64,000 nt of DNA from Euclidia mi. Its lineage: Eukaryota; Arthropoda; Insecta; Lepidoptera; Erebidae. A model generated the notes under the pieces. The model ran no database searches. It was given only the letters and a program-made list of their open reading frames with translations, and was not told the DNA's origin. The stretch is from contig OX123186.2 in the NCBI GenBank assembly GCA_944739405.2, positions 34,209,551 to 34,273,550 of the forward strand, written 5' to 3'. The number at the start of each line of letters is the position of its first letter. The stretch's first letter is position 1. This document shows positions 52,721 to 62,284 of the stretch, piece by piece. A program made the position numbers and the translations under genes.

Positions 52721-53897
52721 CTAAGTCCAAATTTTGATTGTTTACCGAATTATTTTGAGTATTAGAGTTACTTTGTACCTCATTTTCGGATTGGTTTAAT
52801 ATATACGCATTCTGTCTAAAATTACCTCTAGTCACTCCATGTTCGGTATTACGTCCACGTCCTCGCGAATAGGTTGTTATGCCTCTAGTATTGTTTCCTC
52901 GAAAAACAGGCCTAGAAGTTGTAGAACGTACTGGTCTAAACCCGCGACTTGGCACGTAAGCATTTCTAGTAAATCTACCTCTGCCTTGACCCCTATAAGA
53001 ATGGAAGTACTTACCCTGGCGCTGACCTGTGAAGATCGTTTCTAATGACGTGCTCGGCCCTAGGTGAGCACGTTCTTCATCTTTGACAGCTCTTATAACG
53101 TCCTTCAACTCCGAGTAATTCCTGGCCGCTAAAATGGTACTTAACCGACTATTTCTCAAACCTTCTGTAAATCTTTGTATGGCTAACTTTTCATTAACAG
53201 GTCTAAACATTTTATACGCATCGTTATTGCCATCCGATTGGGAAATAGTCAATTCGACAAATAGATCCTCAAGTTTCTTACCAAATTCTTCAATACTTTG
53301 CGTTCCTTGCCTGGTCTTCAATAACTCTAGTTGCAGTGCCGTGGCTGATTGCTTGGTCAGCAGGTTATTTTTCATATATGTAATGAGATCTGCAGAAGAC
53401 GTATAGTTAGAGGCCAACCGCAATTTGGCACTTCGCGTTAGGCGCGTTTTAAGAACAAAAGATATCAGTAAATGTTCCTGTTCTTTTGCAATATTTTGAC
53501 TATAAAACTCTATGCAATCTATTATTTTTTTCGTTACTTCCTCCTCACCCGTCATTACAGGTAGAAGAGAAGTAGCAGTTTTCATGTCAAACTCAGTCTT
53601 GGAAGTCATGGTGTAACTATCTTTGTTACTTACTAAACAAAATTTTTCAATATCTTGGAAATACGATTCTATTTCCTCACAAATAACTACTGTATACTCT
53701 ATGTCCTCCTGTTTAATATACCCTTTAGAAATATTGATATCTAAATTTTTACGCTGTGAAATATACAAATCATACAATTTCTTTGCTTCTGTATATTTCT
53801 GTTCAAATAATTTTCTGGTTCTTTTAGGTTTACTTAGCTTAACTAAATTTATTTTAATAATTTTAATTTTTTCATGTATGTCTAATATATCAGACAT
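52704..53897 (-). CDS. gag: Ty3 element 2: gag (intact frame, 397 codons)
   Basis: MSDILDIHEKIKIIKINL start at 53,897. Residues ~1-90 helical, ~100-290 a capsid-like region ('LKTRLTRSAKLRLAS', 'FTEGLRNSRLSTILAARNYS', 'AVKDEERAH'), and ~300-375 an RG-rich tail ('GQGRGRFTRN', 'TTYSRGRGRN') in place of zinc knuckles, which would bind RNA through arginines. It is the only large undamaged frame of the element. It ends FFRS* with a UUU_UUU_CGA sequence three codons before the stop, where pol must be entered. Forms the virus-like particle. Confidence 0.9.
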   Translation of the reverse strand: MSDILDIHEKIKIIKINLVKLSKPKRTRKLFEQKYTEAKKLYDLYISQRKNLDINISKGYIKQEDIEYTVVICEEIESYFQDIEKFCLVSNKDSYTMTSKTEFDMKTATSLLPVMTGEEEVTKKIIDCIEFYSQNIAKEQEHLLISFVLKTRLTRSAKLRLASNYTSSADLITYMKNNLLTKQSATALQLELLKTRQGTQSIEEFGKKLEDLFVELTISQSDGNNDAYKMFRPVNEKLAIQRFTEGLRNSRLSTILAARNYSELKDVIRAVKDEERAHLGPSTSLETIFTGQRQGKYFHSYRGQGRGRFTRNAYVPSRGFRPVRSTTSRPVFRGNNTRGITTYSRGRGRNTEHGVTRGNFRQNAYILNQSENEVQSNSNTQNNSVNNQNLDLEFFRS

Positions 53898-54070
53898 CTA
53901 AAATAGAACAATATGCATAAGAATTAATAAAAAAAGAAATACGAAAGGAGAAAAGAGAGAAGAAATCTATAGTCTCTACGTCAATACCTTTGTCAGCACA
54001 TCACTATCAACACATCACTTTTCACCTATTTTATTCCGCACTAATTTTACCGATATTAACCGCACACAGA

Positions 54071-54086
54071 CTCACTTACACTTACG
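54071..54086 (-). promoter_or_regulatory. Tandem consensus 5' splice sites between the small ORF and gag
   Basis: The minus strand reads CGTAAGTGTAAGTGAG, with two overlapping GTAAGT donors. It could serve a spliced subgenomic RNA. No acceptor identified. Confidence 0.35.
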
Positions 54087-54137
54087 TAGGCACTAATCTT
54101 CATTTTTCGCTGTTGTTTAACCGAGTTTTACTCAAGG

Positions 54138-54419
54138 TTAAACATCACCGGCCTCCTTAGTAGTCTTTGGGTCACGCCGAGGGCCCGAGCGTCTGAAAGC
54201 GCTCCTGGCCATCTCCTGCCTCATCCAATTCACGTGGCACCGTTTGTACAACTTGTACACCGCATATTTAGCGCCCAAAATCAAAATGAGTGCTATTACA
54301 CCCAATATTATATTTGTCGTGGACTGATTTGTGTGCAATTTTTCAATATCGGCTGCGTTTACGCCACCAGCAGCATTTTGGGCAATCACAATTTCCTCCT
54401 TACTTTGTTGTTTTCCCAT
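54138..54419 (-). CDS. Ty3 element 2: small predicted myristoylated membrane protein 5' of gag (93 aa)
   Basis: The start is taken at 54,419 (MGKQQSKEEIVIAQNAAGG), not the upstream in-frame ATG at 54,443, because MGxxxSK is an N-myristoylation signal (Gly2, Ser6, Lys7). Residues ~36-50 (NIILGVIALILILGA) form one hydrophobic segment; the C-terminal ~40 residues are strongly basic (KLYKRCHVNWMRQEMA..., RRSGPRRDPKTTK). Intact. Lies ~120 nt inside the primer-binding site and 240 nt before gag. Not gag, pol or env; role unknown, with membrane targeting of particles or of host factors being possibilities. I have a vague recollection of similar small insect proteins but cannot verify it. Confidence 0.7.
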   Translation of the reverse strand: MGKQQSKEEIVIAQNAAGGVNAADIEKLHTNQSTTNIILGVIALILILGAKYAVYKLYKRCHVNWMRQEMARSAFRRSGPRRDPKTTKEAGDV

Positions 54420-54539
54420 TTTTAGAACCGAAGTATAGAACACTAGCGTCTTTGAATTGCGAACAAGATAGACCGATCGCGAATGCCATCATCTTAACAA
54501 TGTCTATTACACTAAGAAACCCGAAACCAATCCTTAAAT

Positions 54540-54552
54540 GGCAGGGTCGCCA
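54540..54552 (-). promoter_or_regulatory. Primer-binding site
   Basis: The minus strand TGGCGACCCTGCC directly follows the 5' LTR. It would pair with a tRNA ending GGCAGGGTCGCCA, likely a tRNA-Arg type, as in mdg1/412-like elements. Confidence 0.75.
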
Positions 54553-54670
54553 TGTAAGGACGGGACTAAGTGAAATAAAAGAGAGATGTTGTTCGATTGA
54601 ATATAGGTTTATTACTGTCTTCTTATTACTATTGGTACATAACTTATACTAACTTAATAGCTACGTCACA
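54553..54670 (-). repeat. 5' LTR of Ty3 element 2 (118 bp)
   Basis: Identical to 48,679-48,796. TG...CA ends. Implies recent insertion or conversion, within the limits of 118 bp. Confidence 0.95.
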
Positions 54671-55370
54671 GTGCTCTGGTTATCAATACACAGAACAGTA
54701 CAATAACAATTAATATCTATATCTTTAAAGAATTGTCTTAACCATAACAGATTCTTAGCAGCTTCACAGCCAGCCATAAATTCAGCCTCAGTTGTTGATA
54801 AGGCGATACAAGGTTGTTTTTGACTTGCCCATGATATAGGACCACCATTTAACACAAAAATATAACCAGCTGTTGATTTCCTTTTATCAAGATCCCCACC
54901 AAAATCTGAGTCTGAATAACCAACAAAATCTTCATGTTCCTCATACTTAATACATAAATCTTTGATTTTGTTTAGATATCTAATGATTCTTTTAAGGTGA
55001 TTAACATGAAGCAAACTTGATTTATTAATATACCTGCTTAACAAATTAACACCATATGAGATATCTGGCCTGGTTGCTGTAGATAAAAACAATAAAGATC
55101 CTATAACTTCTCTATAGGGCAAATTTATATGTTCATCTTCAACATTTCTACTCATTTGAACATTTACATCAACTGGTGTATTGCTGGGATTTGCATTACA
55201 CATGTTATATTTATTTATCAATTGCTCAATTTATTGTTTTGATGTACATACATAGCGTAATTAGATTTTATAATTTCTAAACCGACAAAACGATTTAATT
55301 TTAGCTCTCTAATATTAAAGCCTTGTTTCAAATAACTTATTATTTGATCCAAAATTATATTTCTCTTTCA
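54671..55370 (-). pseudogene. Ty1/copia relic: RT C-terminus and RNase H
   Basis: 'NIRELKLNRFVGLEI' (~55,320-55,270), then after stops 'MINKYNMCNANPSNTPVDVN' (55,221), 'YREVIGSLLFLSTATRPDIS' (the RT-RNase H joint 'Y...VG.L.YL...TRPDI'), 'DFVGYSDSDFGGD' and 'ISWASQKQPCIALSTTEAEF' (catalytic Asp/Glu), ending CIDNQST at the Ty3 insertion. The RT palm with the YVDD box is deleted: the preceding sequence jumps straight from integrase (~55,375) to the RT end. Confidence 0.9.
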
Positions 55371-55374
55371 GCAC

Positions 55375-55859
55375 GACCTTTTTGTTCCGGCGTGTAGGGG
55401 GCAGTGAACTGATGAGTCATACCTATACTGTCTACATATTCCTTAAATTCTATGCACTTTACAAACCAATAATGGTGGAGACACCATTATCGGTATGTAA
55501 AGTGCATACACCATGTATGAAAAAGTTTTTAATTTTAGCATTGTATTTCTTAAAATATTCAAGCACATCACATTTGTTCTTTATAAAATACATATACCTA
55601 AAACTTGTTGCAGCATCTCTAAAAATTACAAAGTATTTCATAACTTGAACTGATGGCCACAAACATCACTGTAGACAACATCACCTGGTTGTAGTGGTCC
55701 TCTGTTGGATTTTTGGAATGATCTGCGAGCATGATTTCCATAAGCACAGCCCTCACACACAAACTTGTCACAATCTGATATGTCGACACCTGTAATCAAA
55801 TTGTTTTTACACATTTTTTGTATTTCTTTAATGTTTAAATGTCCCAAACGTTCATGCAT
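55375..55859 (-). pseudogene. Ty1/copia relic: integrase N-terminal and core
   Basis: Zinc-binding 'MHERLGHLNIKEIQKMC' ... 'CEGCAYGNHARRSF' (HHCC), then 'VVYSDVCGHQF' (first Asp). In another frame 'YFVIFRDAATSFRYMYFIKN' and 'TLHTDNG' (second Asp). A hairpin at 55,452-55,507 interrupts the text right after TDNG. Beyond it, a third frame gives 'EFKEYVDSIGMTHQFTAPYT' and 'PEQKGRAERE' (catalytic Glu in the last motif). The pieces are clear but broken. Confidence 0.85.
55452..55507. repeat. 26-bp hairpin (2 mismatches), 4-nt loop, inside copia integrase
   Basis: Arms 55,452-55,477 and 55,482-55,507. It breaks the frame directly after the TDNG motif. Confidence 0.85.
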
Positions 55860-56340
55860 GTTTTAATGTCTAACTTTTGCACTATATTACACACTGGATT
55901 GATAACTGTTTTTATTTTTAACACATAAAGATTGTTATTTAATAAAGTTCCACACATCACTATTTGACTGTCTTTATAAATTAATGCGTCAGTGTTTTTC
56001 TTTACAATTGTGTATCCTTGTCTCATCACTACTCCTTCAAAAAATAAGTTTCTTCTAAGTTTCGGTACATGGAGAACATCCTTGGGAATACTTTTCTCCC
56101 ACTGACCATTGACACACCTTTCAATCCATATGCTTCCTTGGCCAACCACTTCCACAGATTCTGGGTTGCCCAGTTTCAGTACTGATCCTGTGTACTCATA
56201 TAATTCTGCAAAATTTTCTTTCTGATAAGACATGTGAGCTGAGGCACCGCTGTCTAATACCCAATTATTGTCATTCCAATCAAACTTCACAACATTGAAA
56301 GCAATTTTTTGCCTTTATTTTGCTTCTGTTTAGGAGCTTT
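55835..56340 (-). pseudogene. Ty1/copia relic: protease and start of integrase
   Basis: 151 open codons from 56,290: 'NNWVLDSGASAHMSYQKENF' (D-S-G-A protease site), 'VLHVPKLRRNLFFEG' and 'LYVLKI', the standard copia order. The zinc-knuckle end of gag precedes it with a stop between. Confidence 0.85.
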
Positions 56341-57087
56341 ACATTATTTTGCAAAATGACCACGTTTCCCGCAGTTGTAACATACAAAGCGATGTGACTT
56401 TTCATTTGAAACATTAGTTTTTTTGAAAGGAAAATGCATTTTCTTTGAATTTTGCGTAGCCACCATTAATGCAGTTTCATTTTCAACTTCTACGTTCAAA
56501 CTAGCCTCTTCATCTAATAAACGAGCTGTCAGGTTTATTATGCTCTGTTTAGATGGATCCAGAGATATCCAGGCTTGTCGCAAAGATCTGTATTTAGGTG
56601 GTAAAGTGCTCAAAATTTTTGTGATATTAGCAGTATAAGTGATACTGCTAATATCACAAAAATTTTATTTAATTATTTGCTCTGCATTTTCTTTCAATTG
56701 CTTTGCTAAACTTTCAACTTTCGCTATATGTTGAGCGATATTGTCGGAAGATGACATTTTATATTGGTAAAAACGCTCATGCAACATCATTTTATTCATT
56801 TCTGATTTTTGCTCGTAAATAGACTCGAGTTTACACATCACTTCGAGTGCTGTTTCGCAATTGTCTATAAGTGCAATCTGCTTCAGATCCATTGCTGAGG
56901 TTATAATAAACATAGTCATACCGTCATCCTTGTTCCACTGAGTAACATTGTTTTCGTGTTTTGGCGTGTTGACGCAGTGCACACTTAATTTGGAATTTCC
57001 ATTGTTGAAAATTTGTTCCATAGAATTTTTCCACATTCGTGGATTTTCCAAACTCCATTTTGTTTTGCACGATTTTTGTTTTGACAC
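56341..57087 (-). pseudogene. Ty1/copia relic: gag
   Basis: N-terminal half 57,087-56,665 ('MSKQKSCKTKWSLENPRMWK', 'HERFYQYKMSSSDNIAQHIA', 'KVESLAKQLKE'), C-terminal half 56,613-56,341 ('MSTLPPKYRSLRQAWISLDP', zinc knuckle CYNCGKRGHFAK*C, with a TAA between K and C). A perfect 25-bp hairpin (56,612-56,666) sits exactly between the halves. Its right part on the minus strand encodes the expected 'ITKIL' before STLPPK; the other arm is its inverted copy. Confidence 0.85.
56612..56666. repeat. Perfect 25-bp inverted repeat, 5-nt loop, inside copia gag
   Basis: Arms 56,612-56,636 and 56,642-56,666. It disrupts the gag frame. Confidence 0.95.
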
Positions 57088-57348
57088 TACTGTTTTCTAT
57101 TGTCTATGCGGCTCTTTGTTATTTATTCACTCGCGCGTCTAAAGTAGAAGGAAATTTGTATGAATTTATTTGACAAGAAGGATAACCAGAACTTATTGGA
57201 CAGTGGTGAAACACGCCGTTGTATTATTAAAATATTTTGCAAATGCAGATCAACATATTGTATTGGTAATTGAGCCTTGCTGATTTCAATTAAAGCCCAC
57301 TACTACCTATACACTGTGTGTGACTTTTCACATTCATATTATTATGTA
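57088..57348. other. Probable copia leader/LTR remnant
   Basis: Directly upstream of copia gag on the minus strand. I could not find a repeated LTR or a convincing primer-binding site. Confidence 0.3.
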
Positions 57349-57637
57349 GACTGCCACGTTGGTCTCGCGGCATAAATGTGCGGCTGGGATTGGGAGGTCT
57401 CGGGTTCGATCCCCGGGTCGGGCAAAGTGTTATTGGGTTTTTCCGTTAGGAAATTCTCAGTAGCAGCTCGGAGTCTGGTAATGTGCGGGCACATATAATA
57501 GGGGGCGAGCCTATTGCCGTACCGGGGATGGCAATAGGCTCGCCCCCTATTACGTAGGGCTAAAATAAATGTGGCGAAAAGTGGGTGTAGAAATACACCT
57601 CTGCCTACCTCTTTGGGGATATAGGCGTGAGACTATG
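57349..57637 (+). mobile_element. tRNA-derived SINE with internal inverted duplication
   Basis: A box in 'cgttggtctcgcggcataaa', B box GGTTCGATCCC at ~57,403-57,413. Arms 57,496-57,518 and 57,530-57,552 (23 bp, perfect, 11-nt spacer) duplicate the 'ggcaataggctcgccccc' segment in reverse. Other SINE copies have it once. Confidence 0.85.
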
Positions 57638-57845
57638 CTTCTACCAGCCTACGCCTGAGCCTACCGCTCAGCCTACATCAGCTGCACCGCCTGAGCCTAC
57701 CGCTCAACCTACATCTCGACCACCGAGCTGCCTACCCAGCGTGCACGTCGGCCAGCTCACCGGCGACCCTACGAGCAGTCTACCCTTAGACCGTCGGAGA
57801 GCAGCAGGAGTCTACACTCCAGCCTTTAGGCCAGTGCTTACCTAG
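57638..57845 (+). other. Pro/Thr-repeat frame, not a recognised gene
   Basis: Two near-identical units around 'gagcctaccgctca.cctaca' encode PEPTAQPTS-like repeats. The frame runs into the SINE upstream. It might be a remnant of a repetitive exon or a tandem repeat only. Confidence 0.25.
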
Positions 57846-58847
57846 TCGGTCATACTGTATGTAAGCGGTAGTGAGACATATTAAAAAACCTGTTCCTTCT
57901 AAGCAGTGTTTCTATAAGAACCCCGACAATCTACCTGAGAGCCAAACGCCTCACCTCATAATCGTTAGTCGGTACCATTTCGCACTACAATAGTACATTT
58001 CCCACAAAGTAATATCTTTAATTTCAGTCTCGAAAGACTGATGCTCATGGTAGAATTAAGAACTTGATGATTGTGTGTACACCACGGCAAACCAAGTTTG
58101 GGATTTTCTCTCTAGAGAGTACCTCTGAGAGACTACAATAAACAAAGTTGCCTCTTTTAAGACCAGCGAGGATTAGTGACACAAGTAGTGTTCGAACATC
58201 GCATTTTGACCTGCATATTCGAAAATATGCTATACCGTCTTTGAAGCTTGTTTATTCCTTAAAAGGGTATTTTCTTTTCAACTTTATGATTTACACAAAA
58301 TCTGTATACATTTTTTGTTACTGATTAAGAATACATAATAATACATATACACCGCTATTTTTTGATTAGTACAAAAACTTTAGGGACAGATAAGCGAAAA
58401 TATTATTATCATATATGTGACGTAGGAATTTCATAATATCAATAAAGAGCAAAGTTATTATCATTTGTTTATTGTAGAAAATCTCACTTAAATCATAGTC
58501 ATATTTTACAATCCATTCACTAATTCATTGATAATATTCCATCCTGCTCATTCGCATTCTCTCTGTCGCACTTATGTTATAGGTAGCCATAGAAAATAAA
58601 ATGAAGAAAAATAATAAATTTAGGTAGTAATTTTTTAATTTTGTTAATTCTACCCTCTCCTTCATACTTAATTCGGGCTTAGGACCGGTAAAATTTATCG
58701 TTTAACAAGTAATTAAATACGGAGGTATGTAATTAGAAAGCAAACAAATATCAAAATAAAAGAAGGTGTTCTGGACTAAAAGAAAAGAGTAATTTTGGCG
58801 TATTTATGAAGTTAGAATCATCTGCTATTTACAAATATTATTTTATC
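57846..58847. other. No recognisable feature
   Basis: AT-rich with no frame or repeat match. Confidence 0.45.
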
Positions 58848-58945
58848 ATCATCATGTCAGCCTAGAGACGTCCACTGCTGGACATAGGCCTTCCTCAAGG
58901 TGTGTGGAGAACACAGACCGATTTTGAGCCGCCCGCATCAAATTA
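58848..58945 (-). mobile_element. RTE-type LINE 3' end
   Basis: Reads in reverse 'ggcctatgtccagcagtgga', 'cgtctctaggctgacatgat' with a short (ATG)n. Only the last ~100 bp are present. Confidence 0.65.
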
Positions 58946-58977
58946 TTATTTACTTAAGTACGTATTATTTACTAAAC

Positions 58978-59090
58978 TTACAAGTATTTCCATTGTCCTT
59001 CGAAATATCCACCACCGTTGTCAAAAGCATCCAAAATGCACTGTTTTAATTGTTTGACACTGACCGGATCACTTTTGTACACTCACAATA
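58978..59090 (-). pseudogene. Possible mariner-group transposase C-terminal remnant
   Basis: The minus frame has 'VSVKQLKQCILDAFDNGGGY', 'FEGQWKYL' and a stop. 'LK..I..A ... GG.FE' loosely recalls the end of mariner/Tc1-type transposases. Very short; could be chance. Confidence 0.2.
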
Positions 59091-59099
59091 AGATGTCCA

Positions 59100-59535
59100 T
59101 GGGTACACAGCTGCACTCGCGATTTTTCCACTCAAAAAGTACGCACGAAGCATAGCTACCTACTACCGTGATATGAACTGATATGATAGGCCATCGCGTC
59201 GGGCAAACGTAGACAAACAATTAACTTTTGCAACTAAATTAGATACACTCACTTTTGCTAGCAATTTAGTACTGTTTGTCGCATCGTCGGGGCGTGGCGC
59301 AGGCGCAGAGGGGCGGGGGGGAGAGGAATTTATCAATGGTTCGTTTTACTATGATACTCGTAGTACTCGGGTCGGTCATAGTATTAGTATTGCATTTACC
59401 AATTATCACGTATTTTTGTGGACAGTTTTGAGACAGTTTTGGGACTTAGTGTTTTTATTTTTTAACTACATAAATATGATCAGTTAAAGATACTTAGTGC
59501 TGTGTTAATTTTTTTGTACTAATTAAAAAATAGCA
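59100..59535. other. No confident feature; GC-rich patch
   Basis: A G-rich patch 'gggcgtggcgcaggcgcaga' and following G-run at ~59,289-59,322 stands out. No TATA box or frame to call a promoter. Confidence 0.35.
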
Positions 59536-59539
59536 GTGT

Positions 59540-59800
59540 ATACATACATACATAGTCTCATGCCTATATCCCCGAAGAGGTAGGCAGAGGTGTATTTCTA
59601 CACCCACTTTTCGCCAGATTTATTTTAGTCCCACGTAATAGGGGGCGAGCCTATTGCCGTACCGGGCACATTACCAGACTCCGAGCTGCTACTGAGAATT
59701 TCCTAACGGAAAAACTCAATAACACTTTGCCCGACCCGGGGATCGAACCCGAGACCTCCCAATCCCATGCAAATATTTATGCCGCGAGACCAACGTGGCC
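59540..59800 (-). mobile_element. tRNA-derived SINE
   Basis: Reverse copy of the main family: (TACA)n at the left, B box reverse complement at ~59,740-59,750, head 'ggccacgttggtctcgcggc'. Sits at the 3' end of the LINE relic. Confidence 0.8.
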
Positions 59801-59828
59801 TTTAATATTTAGATAAAAATATTAAAGG

Positions 59829-60690
59829 TCATTTTAAAACTTCTAGTAATTTTTCTGTGTCGTCGTAATTGAGTTTTTGTAAATATTCTGTTACTGTTGT
59901 ACTGCATATTTTATAGCTAAAACTATATATATTCAGAAATTTATCGAACTTATTATACAAGAACGGGCCTAGAAATATGTAGAATATTTTAACAAAGACA
60001 TGATTTGTATGAGGTGTTACACAAACAAGGTCCTTTCTTCTTTCAACAGGAATTGGAGAATATGGGAGTTCAGTGTGCTGTTTTTGTATAATACTGAGTA
60101 TAAATAGTTGGCGCACTGTGTTGTTTAAAGAATGTAGAAATGCTGGTTGGCTGATAGTTTGTAGTTACATGACAGGCTAGATGTATTTGAATGTTGTTTA
60201 CTAGCTCCATAAACAACCTGTATGTACTAAATATTTTTATTTTACACTGCACACTGGTTCAGTTTGATGGAGAAGTAACTGGTGTGTTGTGGTTTTAACT
60301 GTGATTCTACATAGGATTAACTAATTTATAGTGCTACTAAGACAGTACCTGTCAGTATTTGTCTTGTGGAGGACTTGCTCTCAACTATTTGTTTAATTTA
60401 AATAATTTTCATTATTTTCTCAACTGGTGAGAATTCACAGCTTGTGACCGTCATTCCATTACCCTGTTCCGAATAAAATAATTATAATCAATAAATGTGA
60501 TACATACTGTTAGCACGTTGCATGACAAATAGAGTTGGTGTGTAGGGAATTTAAAGCGACGAAGTAGCCACTTTAAGAACTGCTCTTTGTGCTCGTTCTA
60601 GCGGCAATAGAACTGATTTAGCCGCGCCACCCCACGTTGTAATGCAATATGTTAGTATGAATTGACACAAAGCTAAATAAACCTGTTTTA
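59829..60690 (-). pseudogene. Jockey/CR1-group LINE RT C-terminus, split by ~390 bp
   Basis: 60,690-60,515: 'VYLALCQFILTYCITTWGGA', 'LLPLERAQRAVLKVAT'. 60,116-59,829: 'MRQLFILSIIQKQHTELPYS' and 'ERRKDLVCVTPHTNHVFVKI', ending LLEVLK. These are consecutive parts of the same domain as in 43,383-43,742. The intervening 60,117-60,510 is inserted DNA with no identity I could find. Confidence 0.75.
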
Positions 60691-60847
60691 TTAATTTGTA
60701 ATCGGTATAAAGTAACTCAGAAGAAACTGTTTACTGGTGTAGAATAAGACTGCACGGTAGTGACGTGTGCTTGCGTGTGTGGTACCTGCAATATGAGCAT
60801 GCGGCGATTAGCTAAGCGGCCGCGGCGGTCAATACAACAAGCTGATT

Positions 60848-61612
60848 TTTAAAAGGGTAGTATTTAAACGAGTGACTGTAAATTAAAGCTTTGAGTGACA
60901 AAAATTATTAATTTGGTTTATAGAATTACTAAGTAAGCGACTGAATGCGAGTGATGAGAAATAAACAGAACAACAACTTACGAATATTAATTTGAGTTAC
61001 TCAAAATACAAAATGAGAAGCTTCTTAATATTTGAGCGACCTAATATATGTTTAAGTGCCAACGTAACGTCCTGCATTATTTTCAATATTTGACAAATGA
61101 TTTATTTATACTGAGCGGCATTTTATCTTAAGTGAAGTGTTTCGTAATAGAAAAACCACCTTGAAAAATACAAAATAAGTCGCTTCAGTCTTTTAAGCCT
61201 AGTTGACATTGACCCTGTACCCAAAAATAGGACCCCTATGAGAAATCCTAACAAAACCCGTTAAGTTTCTCGAGTAAACGAGATTATTTTCATAAATAAA
61301 TAGACCGTGATTTTCGAAATGAAGGCCGGCAATTTTGAAGTCACCTTTTCTGTATTTCTAGTCGCTCACCTAGTAATTTAGTCGCTCACCTAGTAATTTA
61401 GTCGCTCACCTAGTAATTTTAATTTCTGAAATGGATTAATTACAACCCGCTTTTAGTACGCTCGTTCTAGATTGTATTATTAATCAATATTCGTCGTTAG
61501 TTTAGTTAATTTTTCGCTGACTCAAATTCATGCCGCTCAAGTTATTAAAAAAGTCATCATCAGTCACTTAGCTTTATTTTTATTCGCTCGTTTCTATAAT
61601 TCCCCTTTTTTA
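60848..61612. mobile_element. Fold-back-like element with arrays of a GAGYGAC motif
   Basis: The left part has repeated gagtgac/aagcgac/gagcgac/gagcggc words (60,867, 60,893, 60,935, 61,032, 61,118). The right part has the reverse complement gtcgctt/gtcgctc/gccgctc/gtcactt (61,177, 61,361-61,420, 61,545, 61,580). The end blocks ('aaacgagtgac...aaagctttgagtgac' and reverse 'aaacgagcgaa...aaagctaagtgac') are imperfect inverted repeats. No ORF. Class unknown. Confidence 0.5.
61361..61420. repeat. Three 20-bp tandem units
   Basis: gtcgctcacctagtaattta repeated at 61,361, 61,381 and 61,401 (last base differs). Confidence 0.95.
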
Positions 61613-62284
61613 AATGTATGCTAACGATTTTTTTCTTTCAGTTTCGGCGTGTAATTTTTAATGTACCTATTTGTTTTCAACTGTAGTAGTTTATGCTCCC
61701 ATAAAAATATTTTGCAAACGCATATCAACAACCTGTATACTGTCGCCTATTACATAAAAAAGTCAAGATTAAAATTTACACGAGAATTAAGTAAAATTTC
61801 ATAGTTGTGGTTTACTCATAATAAGACAACCGCCTGCATTTTACATATATTGCGACAAACTATTACACTTACGCAATAAACACAAATATCCAGAGTCAGA
61901 ACAAATCACCCGGCAGAGTGCAAGATGTCGAGGCGACTAGTTGAACTATTAATATTAAGCCTTCAGTGCAAGTAAACGTGAATTCATTTATTTCTATTGT
62001 ATCAACACCCGCCCTTTAGCCGACAGGCGTTGCGGGAGCAACGACAAGCGGACAACTATTTTAAACGACAGCGTAAGTGATATAAATGGCACGACATATA
62101 TTTTTTACTTCCTTTGCATTTTCATGTTTTTCTCAAACTAAGCAGAACTTATCCTAAGTATAGTAGGCAATGCATAAACATACAATACATGTACACTTTT
62201 TTGTAACTACGTACATATTATACATAGAAACATCCAGACCAACACAAACATCAGTGTTCACGTTCGTGTACATGTTTGAAATGA
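61613..62284. other. No recognisable feature
   Basis: AT-rich, no frame, no repeat recognised. Confidence 0.4.

Larger units (their letters stand above)
48675..54674 (-). mobile_element. Complete Ty3/gypsy LTR retrotransposon (element 2) with 4-bp target duplication
   Basis: LTRs at 48,679-48,796 and 54,553-54,670, target duplication GTGC at 48,675-48,678 and 54,671-54,674. Length 5992 bp without the duplication. Order on the minus strand: LTR, primer-binding site, small membrane-protein ORF, gag, protease, RT, RNase H, integrase, LTR. No envelope gene; only ~280 bp separate the end of integrase from the 3' LTR. Inserted into copia pol. Confidence 0.95.

Noticed and set aside
52839..53901. 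Plus-strand frames across Ty3 gag
   Set aside because: Antisense shadows of the intact gag frame.
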